A stretch of DNA of 64,000 nucleotides from Duganella sp. CF458 (GCF_900113115.1 NZ_FOOF01000025.1:1-64000), one strand, 5' to 3'; positions 35,923-45,998 are shown, counted from the first letter of the stretch. A program made the numbers and translations. The notes: generated by a model not told the origin, from the sequence alone.

Positions 35923-36552
35923 ATGAGCACCTGGCAAATCCTGGCCAGCTTTCCCACCGCCATCCCCACCGTCCTGCTGATCATCCTGCTGGTGTATTGG
36001 GGCTTGTCGGTGGTTGGCGTGTTCGAGCTGGGCGAAAACATCGAAGGTGACGCCGATCACGCCGACCTGGAAACGCTGGCCTCGTGGCTGGTGGCGCTGG
36101 GCCTGGGCGGCGTGCCGTTCTCGATCGTGGCCACGCTGCTGGTCTTCTTCACCTGGCTGCCGACCGCCCTGCTGCACCAATACGTGCTGGCCTGGCTGCC
36201 GGCCGGGGGGCTGCAGTGGGCCGGCGGCGCCGCCATCCTGCTGGCGTCGGCGGCGTTCAGCGTGTGGATCTCGGCGCGCCTGGTCAAGCCCTTGCGTCCA
36301 CTGTTCGTCAAGCACCATGCGCCGGAAAACCGCAGCCTGGTCGGCCGCACCTGCCGCATTGTCACCTTGTCGGTGGACGAAAAATTCGGCCGCGCCGAAG
36401 TGGAAACCAGCGGGGCCAGCCTGAACGTGCGCGTGTGGGCCAGTTCGCCCAACGCATTGGGCAAGGATGCCCTCGCGGTGATCGTCGCCTACGACGAGTC
36501 AGCGCAGAAGTACGAAGTACAGGCCGCCAGCGCGGCCAACTTAGAACAATAA
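35923..36552 (+). CDS. YqiJ-like inner-membrane protein with NfeD/OB-fold C terminus
   Basis: A 209-residue membrane protein with three hydrophobic segments: about 12-32, 50-75 and 88-110. They are followed by a cytosolic OB-like domain with SLVGRTCRIVTLSVDEKFGRA and VIVAYDESAQKYEV. This is the YqiJ layout, a partner that almost always precedes YqiK-type flotillins. NfeD-type OB domains help organise flotillin assemblies. It ends 34 bases before the flotillin gene. Confidence 0.88.
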   Translation: MSTWQILASFPTAIPTVLLIILLVYWGLSVVGVFELGENIEGDADHADLETLASWLVALGLGGVPFSIVATLLVFFTWLPTALLHQYVLAWLPAGGLQWAGGAAILLASAAFSVWISARLVKPLRPLFVKHHAPENRSLVGRTCRIVTLSVDEKFGRAEVETSGASLNVRVWASSPNALGKDALAVIVAYDESAQKYEVQAASAANLEQ

Positions 36553-36586
36553 ATACCTACAACACCAACACACCTGAAGGAAATCC

Positions 36587-38650
36587 ATGGACATCATGTT
36601 GATTGCAGCCGCCACCGGGATCGTCGTCTTGCTCGGCGCCCTGGCAATGTTCGCGCGCTTCTACCATAAAGTCGAACAGGGTCACGCAATGATCATCAAC
36701 ACTTTGCGCGCCGAGCCGGACGTCAGCTTCACCGGCGGGATGGTCTACCCCATCATCCACAAGCGGGAACTGATGGAGATCTCGCTCAAGACCATCGAGA
36801 TCGACCGCTTGGGCAAGGACGGCCTGATTTGCCGCGACAACATCCGCGCCGACATCAAGGTCACCTTCTTCCTGCGCGTGAACAAGACCAAGGAAGACGT
36901 GCTGAAGGTCGCACAGGCAGTCGGCTGCGCCCGCGCCTCCAGCCAGGAGACGCTGGAAAACCTGTTCTCGGCCAAATTCGCCGAAGCGCTCAAGACCGTC
37001 GGCAAATCGATGGACTTCGTCGACCTGTACCAGGCGCGCGACCGCTTCCGCGACGACATCATCCGCCAGATCGGCAACGACCTGTCCGGCTACATCCTGG
37101 AAGACGCGGCCATCGACTATATCGAACAGACCCCGATCGAGAAGCTGGACAGCCACAACATCCTGGACGCCCAGGGTATCAAGAAGATCACCGAACTGAC
37201 CGCGATTGAAAGCGTCCGCACCAATGAATTGAAGCGCGACGAGGAAATGCGCATCAAGAAGAAGGACGTGGAGACCCGCGAAGCCATCCTGGAACTTGAG
37301 CGCCAGCAGGCCGACGCCGAGGCGCGCCAAAACCGCGAGGTGACCAGCGTGCGCGCCCGCGAGCAGGCCGAGGCCGAGAAGGTGCAGTCCGAAGAGCGCG
37401 CCAAATCCGAGCTGGCCCGCCTGCAGGCCGAACAGGTCGTGCTGGTGCAGCAGGAAAACACCACCCGCGAGAAGGAAGTGGCGGAGAACAACCGCAAGCG
37501 CGCCGTCGCCATCGAGGAGGAGCGCGTCACCCGCGCCCGCCTGCTGGAAGTGGTCGCGCGTGAAAAAGAAGTCGAACTGCAGCGCATCGATAAAGAGAAG
37601 GCGCTGGAAGTGCAGAAGAAGGCCATTGCCGACGTGATCCGCGAGCGCATCGTGGTGGAGCGCACGGTGGCCGAGCAGGAAGAAGCCATCAAGGATGTGC
37701 GCACCCTGGCCGAGGCCGACCGCGGCAAGAAGTCGGTGGTGATCGCCGCCGAGGCCAGCGCCGAAGAGAAGCTGCTGCTGGCCGTCAAGGCAGCCGAAGC
37801 GGAAGAACGCGCGGCCAAGCATCGCGCCGCCCAGGAACTGACCCTGGCGGAAGCGGCGCTGAAAGTCGCCGAGAAGGAAGCTGAAGCCAAGAAACGCCAG
37901 GCGGAAGGCACCGAAGCCGAAATCGCCGCCCCGGGCCTGGCGGAAGCGAAGGTCATGCTGGCGTCGTCCGAAGCGATCGTCAAGCAGGGCGCGGCACAGG
38001 CCGAAGCCACCCGCCTGCGCATGGAAGCCGAAGCCAAGGGCAAGGAGCAACTGGGCCTGGCCGAAGCGGCCGTGAAGACGGCCGATGCCGCCGCCACCGC
38101 AACCCTGGGCACGGCGGAAGCGAAAGTGATCGAGGCCCGCTTCGAAGCCGAGTCGCGCGGCCTGGCGCAGAAGTTCGAATCGATGTCCGCGATGAGCGCC
38201 GAGACGCGCGCCCACGAAGAGTTCCGCATGCAGCTGGAACTGGCCAACGAGCAGGCCCTGAAAGGCATCGATGCGCAGACCATGATCGCCCGCGAACAGG
38301 CCGAGGTACTGGGCAAGGCCCTGCAGAACGCCAAGATCGACATCGTCGGCGGCGACGGCAACTACTTCGACAGCTTCGTGCGTGCGCTGTCGGTCGGGCG
38401 CGGCATCGACGCGGCCATCGACAAGAGCAAGACCCTGCAGATCGGCCTGAAGGACCACCTGAGCGGCGAGCGCGACATGGTGAACGACCTGCGCGGCCTG
38501 ATCGGCGCGCTGGGCGGCTCGGCGGGCGAGCTGCAGAACCTGACCGTGGCTTCGCTGCTGGCCAAGGTGTCGCGCGAAGGCACCCAGCAACAGCAGCACG
38601 CCTTGAACAACCTGATCGCCGCGGTCCCTGAGCTGAAAGGCAAGCCATGA
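36587..38650 (+). CDS. flotillin family protein (YqiK-like)
   Basis: A 687-residue SPFH protein. It has an N-terminal membrane anchor (residues 4-25). The SPFH/band-7 domain (about 30-215) holds GMVYPIIHKRELMEISLKT and EDAAIDYIEQTPIEKLDSHN. A very long Glu/Ala-rich coiled coil (about 215-550) follows, then a C-terminal domain ending AAVPELKGKP. Flotillins form large cage-like oligomers on the inner face of the membrane and define microdomains. It follows the YqiJ-like gene and overlaps the zinc-ribbon gene by four bases. It is normal or slightly long for the YqiK group. Confidence 0.93.
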   Translation: MDIMLIAAATGIVVLLGALAMFARFYHKVEQGHAMIINTLRAEPDVSFTGGMVYPIIHKRELMEISLKTIEIDRLGKDGLICRDNIRADIKVTFFLRVNKTKEDVLKVAQAVGCARASSQETLENLFSAKFAEALKTVGKSMDFVDLYQARDRFRDDIIRQIGNDLSGYILEDAAIDYIEQTPIEKLDSHNILDAQGIKKITELTAIESVRTNELKRDEEMRIKKKDVETREAILELERQQADAEARQNREVTSVRAREQAEAEKVQSEERAKSELARLQAEQVVLVQQENTTREKEVAENNRKRAVAIEEERVTRARLLEVVAREKEVELQRIDKEKALEVQKKAIADVIRERIVVERTVAEQEEAIKDVRTLAEADRGKKSVVIAAEASAEEKLLLAVKAAEAEERAAKHRAAQELTLAEAALKVAEKEAEAKKRQAEGTEAEIAAPGLAEAKVMLASSEAIVKQGAAQAEATRLRMEAEAKGKEQLGLAEAAVKTADAAATATLGTAEAKVIEARFEAESRGLAQKFESMSAMSAETRAHEEFRMQLELANEQALKGIDAQTMIAREQAEVLGKALQNAKIDIVGGDGNYFDSFVRALSVGRGIDAAIDKSKTLQIGLKDHLSGERDMVNDLRGLIGALGGSAGELQNLTVASLLAKVSREGTQQQQHALNNLIAAVPELKGKP

Positions 38651-39186
38651 TCTGCCCGGCCTGCGCAAACACCCATTTCGAGCCGACCCGCATCGAAGGC
38701 GGCCTGCCCGCCGAGCGCTGCGATTCCTGCGGCGGCGTGCTGGTGGAGCTCGCGCGCTATCGCGCCTGGCGCAAGTCCATGCCCGAGATGGCACTGGCCG
38801 TCGCCGCGTGGGAGCCCAGCGTCACCGACGGCGCCGTCCGGCTCTGCCCCAAGACCGGCCGCCTGATGACGCGCCTGAAGGTGGACAGCCAGCATCCGCT
38901 GCGCCTGGATTACAGCGCGGCAGCGCAGGCGATCTGGCTCGATGCCGGCGAGTGGGACACCCTGGTCTCGCTCGGCGTCCACGGCCAGCTCGATGCGATC
39001 GCCTCCGACCGCTGGCAGGCCAGCGTGCAAAAGGCTGCGTCGCGTGAGCGCATCGAGCAAGCCGTGCAGGCGCGCTTCGGCGACGACTTCGCCGAACTGG
39101 CCCGCATCCGGGCCTGGCTGGACACCCGTCCGAACCGCCGCGAGATGCTCGCCTTCCTGGGCGCACCTAAAGACCAAAGCGACTGA
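38647..39186 (+). CDS. TFIIB-type zinc-ribbon protein
   Basis: A 179-residue cytosolic protein. The N terminus carries a zinc ribbon, MICPACANTHFE and ERCDSCGGVLVEL, with the two Cys-x2-Cys pairs of zf-TFIIB-like proteins. A second Cys-containing segment (LCPKTGRLM) and a helical C terminus follow. It overlaps the flotillin gene (ATGA) and precedes the AAA+ gene by eleven bases. It probably acts as a scaffold between them; that is a guess from position only. Confidence 0.8.
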   Translation: MICPACANTHFEPTRIEGGLPAERCDSCGGVLVELARYRAWRKSMPEMALAVAAWEPSVTDGAVRLCPKTGRLMTRLKVDSQHPLRLDYSAAAQAIWLDAGEWDTLVSLGVHGQLDAIASDRWQASVQKAASRERIEQAVQARFGDDFAELARIRAWLDTRPNRREMLAFLGAPKDQSD

Positions 39187-39197
39187 AGCAAGAGACC

Positions 39198-42100
39198 ATG
39201 AGCCAAGAACAAGCAGCACCGGCGGGGGCGCAGGCGTCCCTGCGCCATTCGAGCAGCTTCGATTTGCTGCGCAAGCGGCTGGCCGACCAGGGCAAGTCCC
39301 TGCTGGAGAAAGCCAGCGCGCTGAACCAGGCCCGGCTGGCCGAGTTCGGCCGCGAAGAGATGGCCCTGCGCGCCCGCACCCGCGCCCGCACCGACAACAA
39401 CTGCACCGCGCGCGACCTGGTGCTGGTCGGCGACGTGCTGCTGTTCGGCTATAACGTCTTCATCGGCCTGCGCCAGGAAACCCGGGTCGCGGACGTCTTC
39501 GCGCTGTACCGCCTGCGCCAGGACGGCGCCGAGGTGGAGCTCGACGCGCTGGCGCTGGAGGGCAGCTTCCTGGCCGACCCGCGCTTCGTGACCGAATTCA
39601 AGGAGCTGTATAGCTACTACCGCAACGCGCAGCTGGTGCAGTTGCGCGTGATCCAGGGCAAGCTGCTGGCCGCCTTCAAGATCGGCGAACGCCAGAGCGA
39701 CCTGCGCGTGTTCCGCTGGCAGCTGGACGAGCAGGGTGCGGCGTCCTATATCGACAACCGCGGCGAACGCGATAGCGCCTTGCCGCCGCCGCATGATTTC
39801 GAGTGGACCGTCACCACGCGCGACCAGCACGTGCTGGGCCAGCACCCCCATGTGAACGTGCTCGACACCTTGTTCGTGGAAACGGTCGGCGGCGACTTGA
39901 CGGTCAAGATCGAAGACAACACGGAAACCGGGCTGGGCATCCACAGCGAGCCGGTCGACGATCCCAACCAGTCGCTCAGCGACGCCGAGATCGCGTATGC
40001 CGCGCTCGGCGACCTGATCCTGCTGCGCGTGCGGCCCTACCGCGAGACGCAGCTGCGCTACCTGGTGTATTCGCGCCTGAGCCAGCAGGTGCAGCGGGTC
40101 GACAGCATCGGCGCCTCGTGCGTGCAGCTGCCGGAGGACCACGGCATCGTGTTCCCCGGCGGGGTGATCCTGCAGGGCGGCGAGTCGCGCCTGTTCGCCG
40201 GGCTGCCGGACGGCCTGCAATTCGAGCGCCGCGTGCTGGCGCCGAACGGCGAAGACGTCCTGTACGTGTTCTACGAGGTGGTCAGCGGCACCTATGTCCT
40301 GCTGACCTACAACCTGATCAACAAGACCCTGTCGCAGCCGTTGGTCGCGCATGGCTATGCGCGCTACGACGATGGCAGCATGCTGCTGTTTACCGCGGAA
40401 AGCGAGGAGCCGACCCGCAACCACCCGATGCAGTGGTGGCAGACGCCGTTCCTGAGCGAAGAATATGCCGCCCGCGCCGCCCCGCGCCAGGGCTTCTTCG
40501 GCAAGATCGGCAACCGTGAGCTGGTACGCGGGCTGTCGGAACTGTACTCGATCGGGCGCATGGTGCGCGAGCAGGGCGAGGCCGGCGCCGACGCAAGCGC
40601 GCTGCCCGGCCGCGCCGTCTATGAGAGCTTGCTGCGCCAATGCCGCCGCGTGGCGGATGCTTTCCACTGGCTGGGGGCGCCGGAGGCCAAGGGCGTCGGC
40701 GCCGACCTGGGCGGCTTGTCCGAGGTGGCCGGCGCCACCATGGACGAATTCGACAAGGTGGCGGCGATCCAGCGCGAGGCCGCGCGCGTGCTGCAGCAGG
40801 CGGCGCAGGAACAGCGCCAACTGCTGGCGGAGACCGCCAGCCGGCTGTGGCAATCGCCGACCGAATTCATCGAAGCCCTGGAGCAGATCCGCCTGGCGCG
40901 CGGCCGCCTGGCGACGCTGAAGGAACAGCGCTACATGGACGTGGCGCGCCTGGCGCAACTGGATGGCGAACTGGGCGCCGAAGAAGCCCGCGTCGGCGAG
41001 CGCACCGTGCAATTCCTGTCCCAGGCCAACGCTTTCGCCAAGCTGGAAGCGGCATTGGCGCAACAGCGCGAGCAATTGCCGCAACTGGCCACCACGGCCG
41101 AACTGGCGCCGCTGAACGAGGCCCTGGACCGCACGGCCCGCAACCTGGATGGCTTGAACGAGCTGCTGGGCACCCTGGCGGTGGGCGACGCCACCTTGCG
41201 CACGCACATCCTGACGGCCATCTCCGGCCTGTACGCCGGCGTCAACCAGTTGCGCGCCGAAGCGCGCCAGCGCCGCAAGCAGCTGACGCAGGCGGAGTCG
41301 GCGTCCGAGTTCGCCGCCCAGTTCCAGTTGTTCAGCCAGTCGGTGGAGAGTAGCCTGGAGCAGGCCGACACGCCGGAGCGCTGCGACGAATTGCTCACGC
41401 GCCTGTTGGCCCAGCTGGAAGCGCTGGAGGGGCAGTTCGCCGAACAGGAAGATTACCTGGCCGAGATTGCGCATAAGCGCGAAGCGGTGTACGAAGCCAT
41501 GGAAGGGCGCAAGCAGTCGCTGCTCGATGCGCGTGCGCGCCGCGTGCAGGCCATCGGCGACGCCGCCCGCCGCATCCTGGCGGGCGTGCCCAAGCGCCTG
41601 GCCCAGTTCAGCGAACCGGCCCAGATGGAGGCCTACTTCGCCTCCGATGCCTTGCTGGGCAAGCTGAAGGCCAGCATCGAAGAATTGCGCAAGCTGGGCA
41701 ACGCGGTCGCGGCCGACGACTTGGGCGGCCAATTGAAAAGCCTGCGCGAGCAGGGCCAGCGCGCACTGCGCGACCAGAACGAACTGGTGACCGGCAACGT
41801 CATCAAACTGGGCCGCCACGCGTTCACCGTCAACCGGCAATCGCTGGAACTGGCCATCGTGCCCCACCAGGGCGCGCTGGCCTTCCACCTGGCCGGCACC
41901 GATTACTACGCGCCCCTGCAGGACGAGCGCCTGGACGCCCTGCGCCCATGGTGGTCGCAGGAGACCCTGGCCGAGACGGGCCAGGTTTACCGCGCCGAAT
42001 ACCTGGCGTACCAGTTTGTGCTGGCCGTGCGCGCCGGCAGCGCCGGCATCGATTGGCAGCAGTTGCAGGCAGCGCTGGCGCAGCCGGACAGCGTGCTGCT

Positions 42101-44453
42101 GGAGGAACAGGTGCGCCGCTTTGCCGCGCCACGCTACCACGAAGGCTACCAGAAGGGCCTGCACGACCACGACGCCGCCGCCATCCTGCGGCAGTTGGTG
42201 CCGTTGTGGGAGAACGCCGGGCTGCTGCGTTTCAGCCCGCTGGCGCGCGCCGTCGCGCTGCTGTACTGGACGCATGTGCATGCCTCGCCTGCGGCGCAGT
42301 CCTTGCGCCACCAGGCGGAACAGGCCGAATTGATGCGCCGCCACTTCAACAGCGAGCGCTTATGGGGCAAGCTGGCGGCGCAAGCCGAACAGGCGCTGGA
42401 GCGCTTCCTCGCTGACGAACAGCTTGAGATCGACGCCTGGCTCGATCACGGCAGCGAAACCCGGGCCTTGCTGCTGCAGCAGGCCGCGCGCTACCTGCTG
42501 TCCGAACTGGGTGCGCCCGCCGGTGCGGACCAGGCCTGGCTGCTTAGCCGGAGCGGCAGCGAACTGGCCAACGGCCTGGCGCAGCATCTGGCACGCCACA
42601 CTATCGCCGCCCCCTGGCAAGCCCCCGCCTTGTCGTGGCGCGAACGCTGGATGCTGGCCACCGAATGGCTGCACGGTTACGCGAGCCAGAACGGCCATGC
42701 GTTGTCGCTGCTGCCCGAGGCGGCCGCCAGCCTGCTGTGCACCCTGCCGCGGCGCGTCCAGCAGGCCAGCATCGAAGCGCAGGTCAGCGGACTGCTTGGC
42801 GAGCATGCGCGCATCGACAACCGGACGCTCAAGCTGCAGCTGAATGATTTCCTGCGCCGCCTCGAACATCACGAAGCCGTGGTGGTGCCGGCCTTCCGCG
42901 CGCTGCAGCAGTTGCGCCAGCAACTGGCGCAAGAGGAGAACGCCCGCCTGCGCCTGGACCAGTTCCAGGCCAAGCCGCTGTCCAGCTTCTTCCGCAACCG
43001 CCTGATCGACGAGGCTTACCTGCCCCTGGTCGGCGACAACCTGGCCAAGCAGATCGGCGCGGCCGGCGACCAGCGCCGCACCGACTCGATGGGCATGCTG
43101 CTGCTGATCTCACCGCCTGGCTACGGCAAGACCACGCTGATGGAGTACCTGGGCGAACGCCTGGGCATGATCTTCGTGCGCATCAACTGCCCGGTGCTGG
43201 GCCACGACATCACGTCGCTCGATCCGGCCATGGCCGGCAGCAGCGCCGCCCGCATGGAGCTGGAAAAGCTCAACCTCGGCCTGGCGATGGGCAACAACGT
43301 GATGCTGTACCTGGACGACATCCAGCACACCAACCCCGAGTTCCTGCAGAAGTTCATCGCCCTGGCCGACGGCACGCGCCGCATCGAGGGCGTGTGGCGC
43401 GGCGAGAGCCGCAGCTACGACCTGCGCGGCAAGCGTTTCGCCGTGGTCATGGCGGGCAACCCCTACACCGAGTCCGGCGACGTGTTCAAGATTCCGGACA
43501 TGCTGGCCAACCGCGCTGACATCTATAACCTGGGCGATGTGCTGAGCGGGCGCGAAGAATTGTTTGCCCTGTCGTATATCGAGAACGCGCTGGTGGCGCA
43601 TCCGGAACTGCAGCCGCTGGCCTCGCGCGACCCGCATGACCTGTACCTGCTGGTGCGCATGTCGCAGGGCGAACCGGTGGCGGCGTCGGAGTTGAAGCAT
43701 GCCTATACCTCGCAGGAGATCGACCAGATCTGCGCTGTCCTGCAGCGCCTGTTCAAGGTGCGCAACGCGTTGATGAAGGTCAACCTGGCCTACATCGCCT
43801 CGGCCGCGCAGGACGATGACTACCGCACCGAGCCGCCGTTCAAGCTGCAGGGCAGCTATCGCAATATGGCCAAGCTGGCGCCCAAGGTGTCGGCCCTGAT
43901 GCACGACACCGAACTGGACGCGCTGCTGCGCGACCACTACCGCGGCGAGGCGCAAACCCTGACCACCGGCGCCGAAGAGAACCTGCTGCGCCTGGCGCAT
44001 TTGCTGGGCCAGCCGACGGACGCGGAGCAGGCGCGCTGGAATGCGCTGGTGGAGGAATTCGTCCGCCTGCGCAAGAATGGCGGGCCAGCGGACGGCGCAA
44101 CGCGGGTCGCCGATCACCTGGCCGAGATCGGCGCCGGCATCGCCGCCCTGGGTGGCCGCATGACGCCGCAGGTGCAGGTGCATGTGCCGGAACAGGAGCG
44201 CCTGCACGAACTGCTGCAGCGCCTGGCCGACAGTTATGAAAAGGTCCTGCTGCCCATGATGAGCGCGATGAACTACAAGATGCGGCTTGACCACGGTATC
44301 TGGGACGAGGTGCGCGCTACCAGTTCCATCGTGAAGGACATGGAACACCGCCTGCGCCATCGGGGCAAGAAGGGCCCGCCGCCGCCCAAGCAGCCGCGCG
44401 GGCCGCTTGGTGAGCCGATCGGTGAGCCGCTTGGTGAGCCGCCAGCCGACTGA
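39198..44453 (+). CDS. giant AAA+ ATPase of the flotillin/PspA operon
   Basis: A 1751-residue protein, of the type often labelled 'DNA repair ATPase'. Residues 1-470 are beta-rich with no known fold to my eye; about 480-870 are long coiled coils. The C-terminal third holds a MoxR-like AAA+ module: Walker A SPPGYGKTTLM with K1311, Walker B MLYLDDIQHT with D1373-D1374, and sensor-1-like VVMAGNPYTESGD. The tail has GEP repeats (about 1737-1750). No nuclease or helicase motif is seen, so the DNA-repair name is unsupported. Operon context suggests remodelling of flotillin/PspA assemblies. It ends directly against the convergent atuH gene. Confidence 0.88.
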   Translation: MSQEQAAPAGAQASLRHSSSFDLLRKRLADQGKSLLEKASALNQARLAEFGREEMALRARTRARTDNNCTARDLVLVGDVLLFGYNVFIGLRQETRVADVFALYRLRQDGAEVELDALALEGSFLADPRFVTEFKELYSYYRNAQLVQLRVIQGKLLAAFKIGERQSDLRVFRWQLDEQGAASYIDNRGERDSALPPPHDFEWTVTTRDQHVLGQHPHVNVLDTLFVETVGGDLTVKIEDNTETGLGIHSEPVDDPNQSLSDAEIAYAALGDLILLRVRPYRETQLRYLVYSRLSQQVQRVDSIGASCVQLPEDHGIVFPGGVILQGGESRLFAGLPDGLQFERRVLAPNGEDVLYVFYEVVSGTYVLLTYNLINKTLSQPLVAHGYARYDDGSMLLFTAESEEPTRNHPMQWWQTPFLSEEYAARAAPRQGFFGKIGNRELVRGLSELYSIGRMVREQGEAGADASALPGRAVYESLLRQCRRVADAFHWLGAPEAKGVGADLGGLSEVAGATMDEFDKVAAIQREAARVLQQAAQEQRQLLAETASRLWQSPTEFIEALEQIRLARGRLATLKEQRYMDVARLAQLDGELGAEEARVGERTVQFLSQANAFAKLEAALAQQREQLPQLATTAELAPLNEALDRTARNLDGLNELLGTLAVGDATLRTHILTAISGLYAGVNQLRAEARQRRKQLTQAESASEFAAQFQLFSQSVESSLEQADTPERCDELLTRLLAQLEALEGQFAEQEDYLAEIAHKREAVYEAMEGRKQSLLDARARRVQAIGDAARRILAGVPKRLAQFSEPAQMEAYFASDALLGKLKASIEELRKLGNAVAADDLGGQLKSLREQGQRALRDQNELVTGNVIKLGRHAFTVNRQSLELAIVPHQGALAFHLAGTDYYAPLQDERLDALRPWWSQETLAETGQVYRAEYLAYQFVLAVRAGSAGIDWQQLQAALAQPDSVLLEEQVRRFAAPRYHEGYQKGLHDHDAAAILRQLVPLWENAGLLRFSPLARAVALLYWTHVHASPAAQSLRHQAEQAELMRRHFNSERLWGKLAAQAEQALERFLADEQLEIDAWLDHGSETRALLLQQAARYLLSELGAPAGADQAWLLSRSGSELANGLAQHLARHTIAAPWQAPALSWRERWMLATEWLHGYASQNGHALSLLPEAAASLLCTLPRRVQQASIEAQVSGLLGEHARIDNRTLKLQLNDFLRRLEHHEAVVVPAFRALQQLRQQLAQEENARLRLDQFQAKPLSSFFRNRLIDEAYLPLVGDNLAKQIGAAGDQRRTDSMGMLLLISPPGYGKTTLMEYLGERLGMIFVRINCPVLGHDITSLDPAMAGSSAARMELEKLNLGLAMGNNVMLYLDDIQHTNPEFLQKFIALADGTRRIEGVWRGESRSYDLRGKRFAVVMAGNPYTESGDVFKIPDMLANRADIYNLGDVLSGREELFALSYIENALVAHPELQPLASRDPHDLYLLVRMSQGEPVAASELKHAYTSQEIDQICAVLQRLFKVRNALMKVNLAYIASAAQDDDYRTEPPFKLQGSYRNMAKLAPKVSALMHDTELDALLRDHYRGEAQTLTTGAEENLLRLAHLLGQPTDAEQARWNALVEEFVRLRKNGGPADGATRVADHLAEIGAGIAALGGRMTPQVQVHVPEQERLHELLQRLADSYEKVLLPMMSAMNYKMRLDHGIWDEVRATSSIVKDMEHRLRHRGKKGPPPPKQPRGPLGEPIGEPLGEPPAD

Positions 44454-45998
44454 TTATCCGGCGTACAGCGCTTGATGCTTGGCGCGCAGCACGTGCTTCT
44501 GGATCTTGCCGGTGGAGGTCATCGGCAGGGCCTCGACGATCGCGATGTGCTTGGGGATTTCGAAGCCGGCCAGCGTGCTGCGGCAATGCTCCTGTAGCGC
44601 GCCGGCGTCGGCCGCCTGGCCCGGCTTGAGGCAGACGAAGGCAGTCACGGCCTCGATCCATTCCTGGTGCGGCAGGCCGACCACGGCGGCCACCGCTACG
44701 GCAGGGTGGCCAAGCAGGGCCTCTTCCACACGGATGGCGGGCACGTTTTCGCCGCCGGTCTTGATCATGTCTTTCAGGCGGCCCTTGAAGTGCAGGTAGC
44801 CGTCCTCGTCCCACATGCCAAGGTCGCCGGTATGGTGCCAGCCGAAACGGCGTGCCGCGGCTGTCGCCGCGGGATCCTTGAAGTAGCCCAGCATGGCGTT
44901 CGGCCCACGATGCACGATTTCGCCGACTGCTCCTGGTCCGAGCAGGCGGCCGTCGGCATCCATGACGGCGGTGTCGTTGACGGGCGTGGCTTGCCCCCAG
45001 CAGTTGCCGCTGCGGTGCTGTTGCTCGGGCGGGAAGTAGACCGTCATCGGGAACATCTCGGTCTGGCCACTGCCCAAGGCGAAGCGCGGGCAGAATTCGA
45101 GCATCAGGCGGCGCAGCAGCCCGGGCGCCATCGGGGCCATGGCATAAATGGCGAGGCGCAGCGTGGACAGGTCGTGTTCCGCCCGGGACGGGTGCACCAG
45201 CATTGCGCCGTACATCGCAGGCAGGGCGGCCACCAGCGTGACGCGGTCGCGCGCCAGCGTGGCCAACGCGGCCGCCGGCTCGAAGGCGCGCGCGATCGAG
45301 ATGGCGGCGCCGCAGGCCAGCCCCGCCGCGGCCATGCTGAACTGGGCGCAGTGAAACAGCGGCAGGATGGCGGACAGCACATCCTGCGGCACGATCGATA
45401 CGGTCACCGCATTCGACATCACGGCCGCCATCACCGAGCGGTGCGAGTGCATCGCGCCCTTCGGGTTGCCGGTGGTGCCGCTGGTGTACATGATCAGTGC
45501 CAGGGCGTTCTCGTCGATTTCCAGCGCGGGCGGCGTAGCCGTCTGCGTGGCGATTGCGTGCGCCAGCGTGCCGTCGCCACTGTCGGTGCCGCCGGCGCAG
45601 CGCAATAGCGGCAAGCCGAGCGAAGGCAGGGCCGCATTCCATGCGGGATGCGCCGCCAGCTGCGCATCGGCCACCAGCAGGCGCGCCTCGGCGTGCTGCA
45701 CGATATAGGCCACTTCGGTCGGCGACAGCATGGCATTGATCGGAACCCACACCATGCCCGCTTTCAGGATGCCGAAGCAGGCGACCATGAACTCCATCGA
45801 GTTGGGGCTTAGCATGGCTACCTTGTCGCCCGGCTGCAGGCCGTTCGACAGCAGGTACTGCGCGAAGCGGTTGCTGTCTTTTTCCAGCTCCGCGTAGCTC
45901 ATGCTGCGGCCGTTTTCCAGCAGCGCTGCGGCGCTCCCGTTGCGGCGCGCGCTGCGCGAGACCAGGTTGCCAAGGGTGTCCTGCATGCGCTCATCCAT
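44454..45998 (-). CDS. atuH: AMP-binding acyl-CoA synthetase (AtuH-like)
   Basis: A 514-residue acyl-adenylate/CoA ligase. The AMP-binding motif is ALIMYTSGTTGNPKGAMHSH, and the C-terminal catalytic lysine region reads MTSTGKIQKHVLR. In the atu pathway it would activate citronellic or geranic acid to the CoA ester. It is the last gene of the eight-gene minus-strand operon and overlaps the SDR gene by eight bases. The substrate is inferred from context. Confidence 0.82.
   Translation of the reverse strand: MDERMQDTLGNLVSRSARRNGSAAALLENGRSMSYAELEKDSNRFAQYLLSNGLQPGDKVAMLSPNSMEFMVACFGILKAGMVWVPINAMLSPTEVAYIVQHAEARLLVADAQLAAHPAWNAALPSLGLPLLRCAGGTDSGDGTLAHAIATQTATPPALEIDENALALIMYTSGTTGNPKGAMHSHRSVMAAVMSNAVTVSIVPQDVLSAILPLFHCAQFSMAAAGLACGAAISIARAFEPAAALATLARDRVTLVAALPAMYGAMLVHPSRAEHDLSTLRLAIYAMAPMAPGLLRRLMLEFCPRFALGSGQTEMFPMTVYFPPEQQHRSGNCWGQATPVNDTAVMDADGRLLGPGAVGEIVHRGPNAMLGYFKDPAATAAARRFGWHHTGDLGMWDEDGYLHFKGRLKDMIKTGGENVPAIRVEEALLGHPAVAVAAVVGLPHQEWIEAVTAFVCLKPGQAADAGALQEHCRSTLAGFEIPKHIAIVEALPMTSTGKIQKHVLRAKHQALYAG

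Noticed and set aside
38910..42344. A ~1140-codon open frame on the minus strand under the zinc-ribbon and AAA+ genes
   Set aside because: Composition is His/Gln/Arg/Leu-rich with no recognisable domain; it mirrors the third-position GC bias of the real genes.
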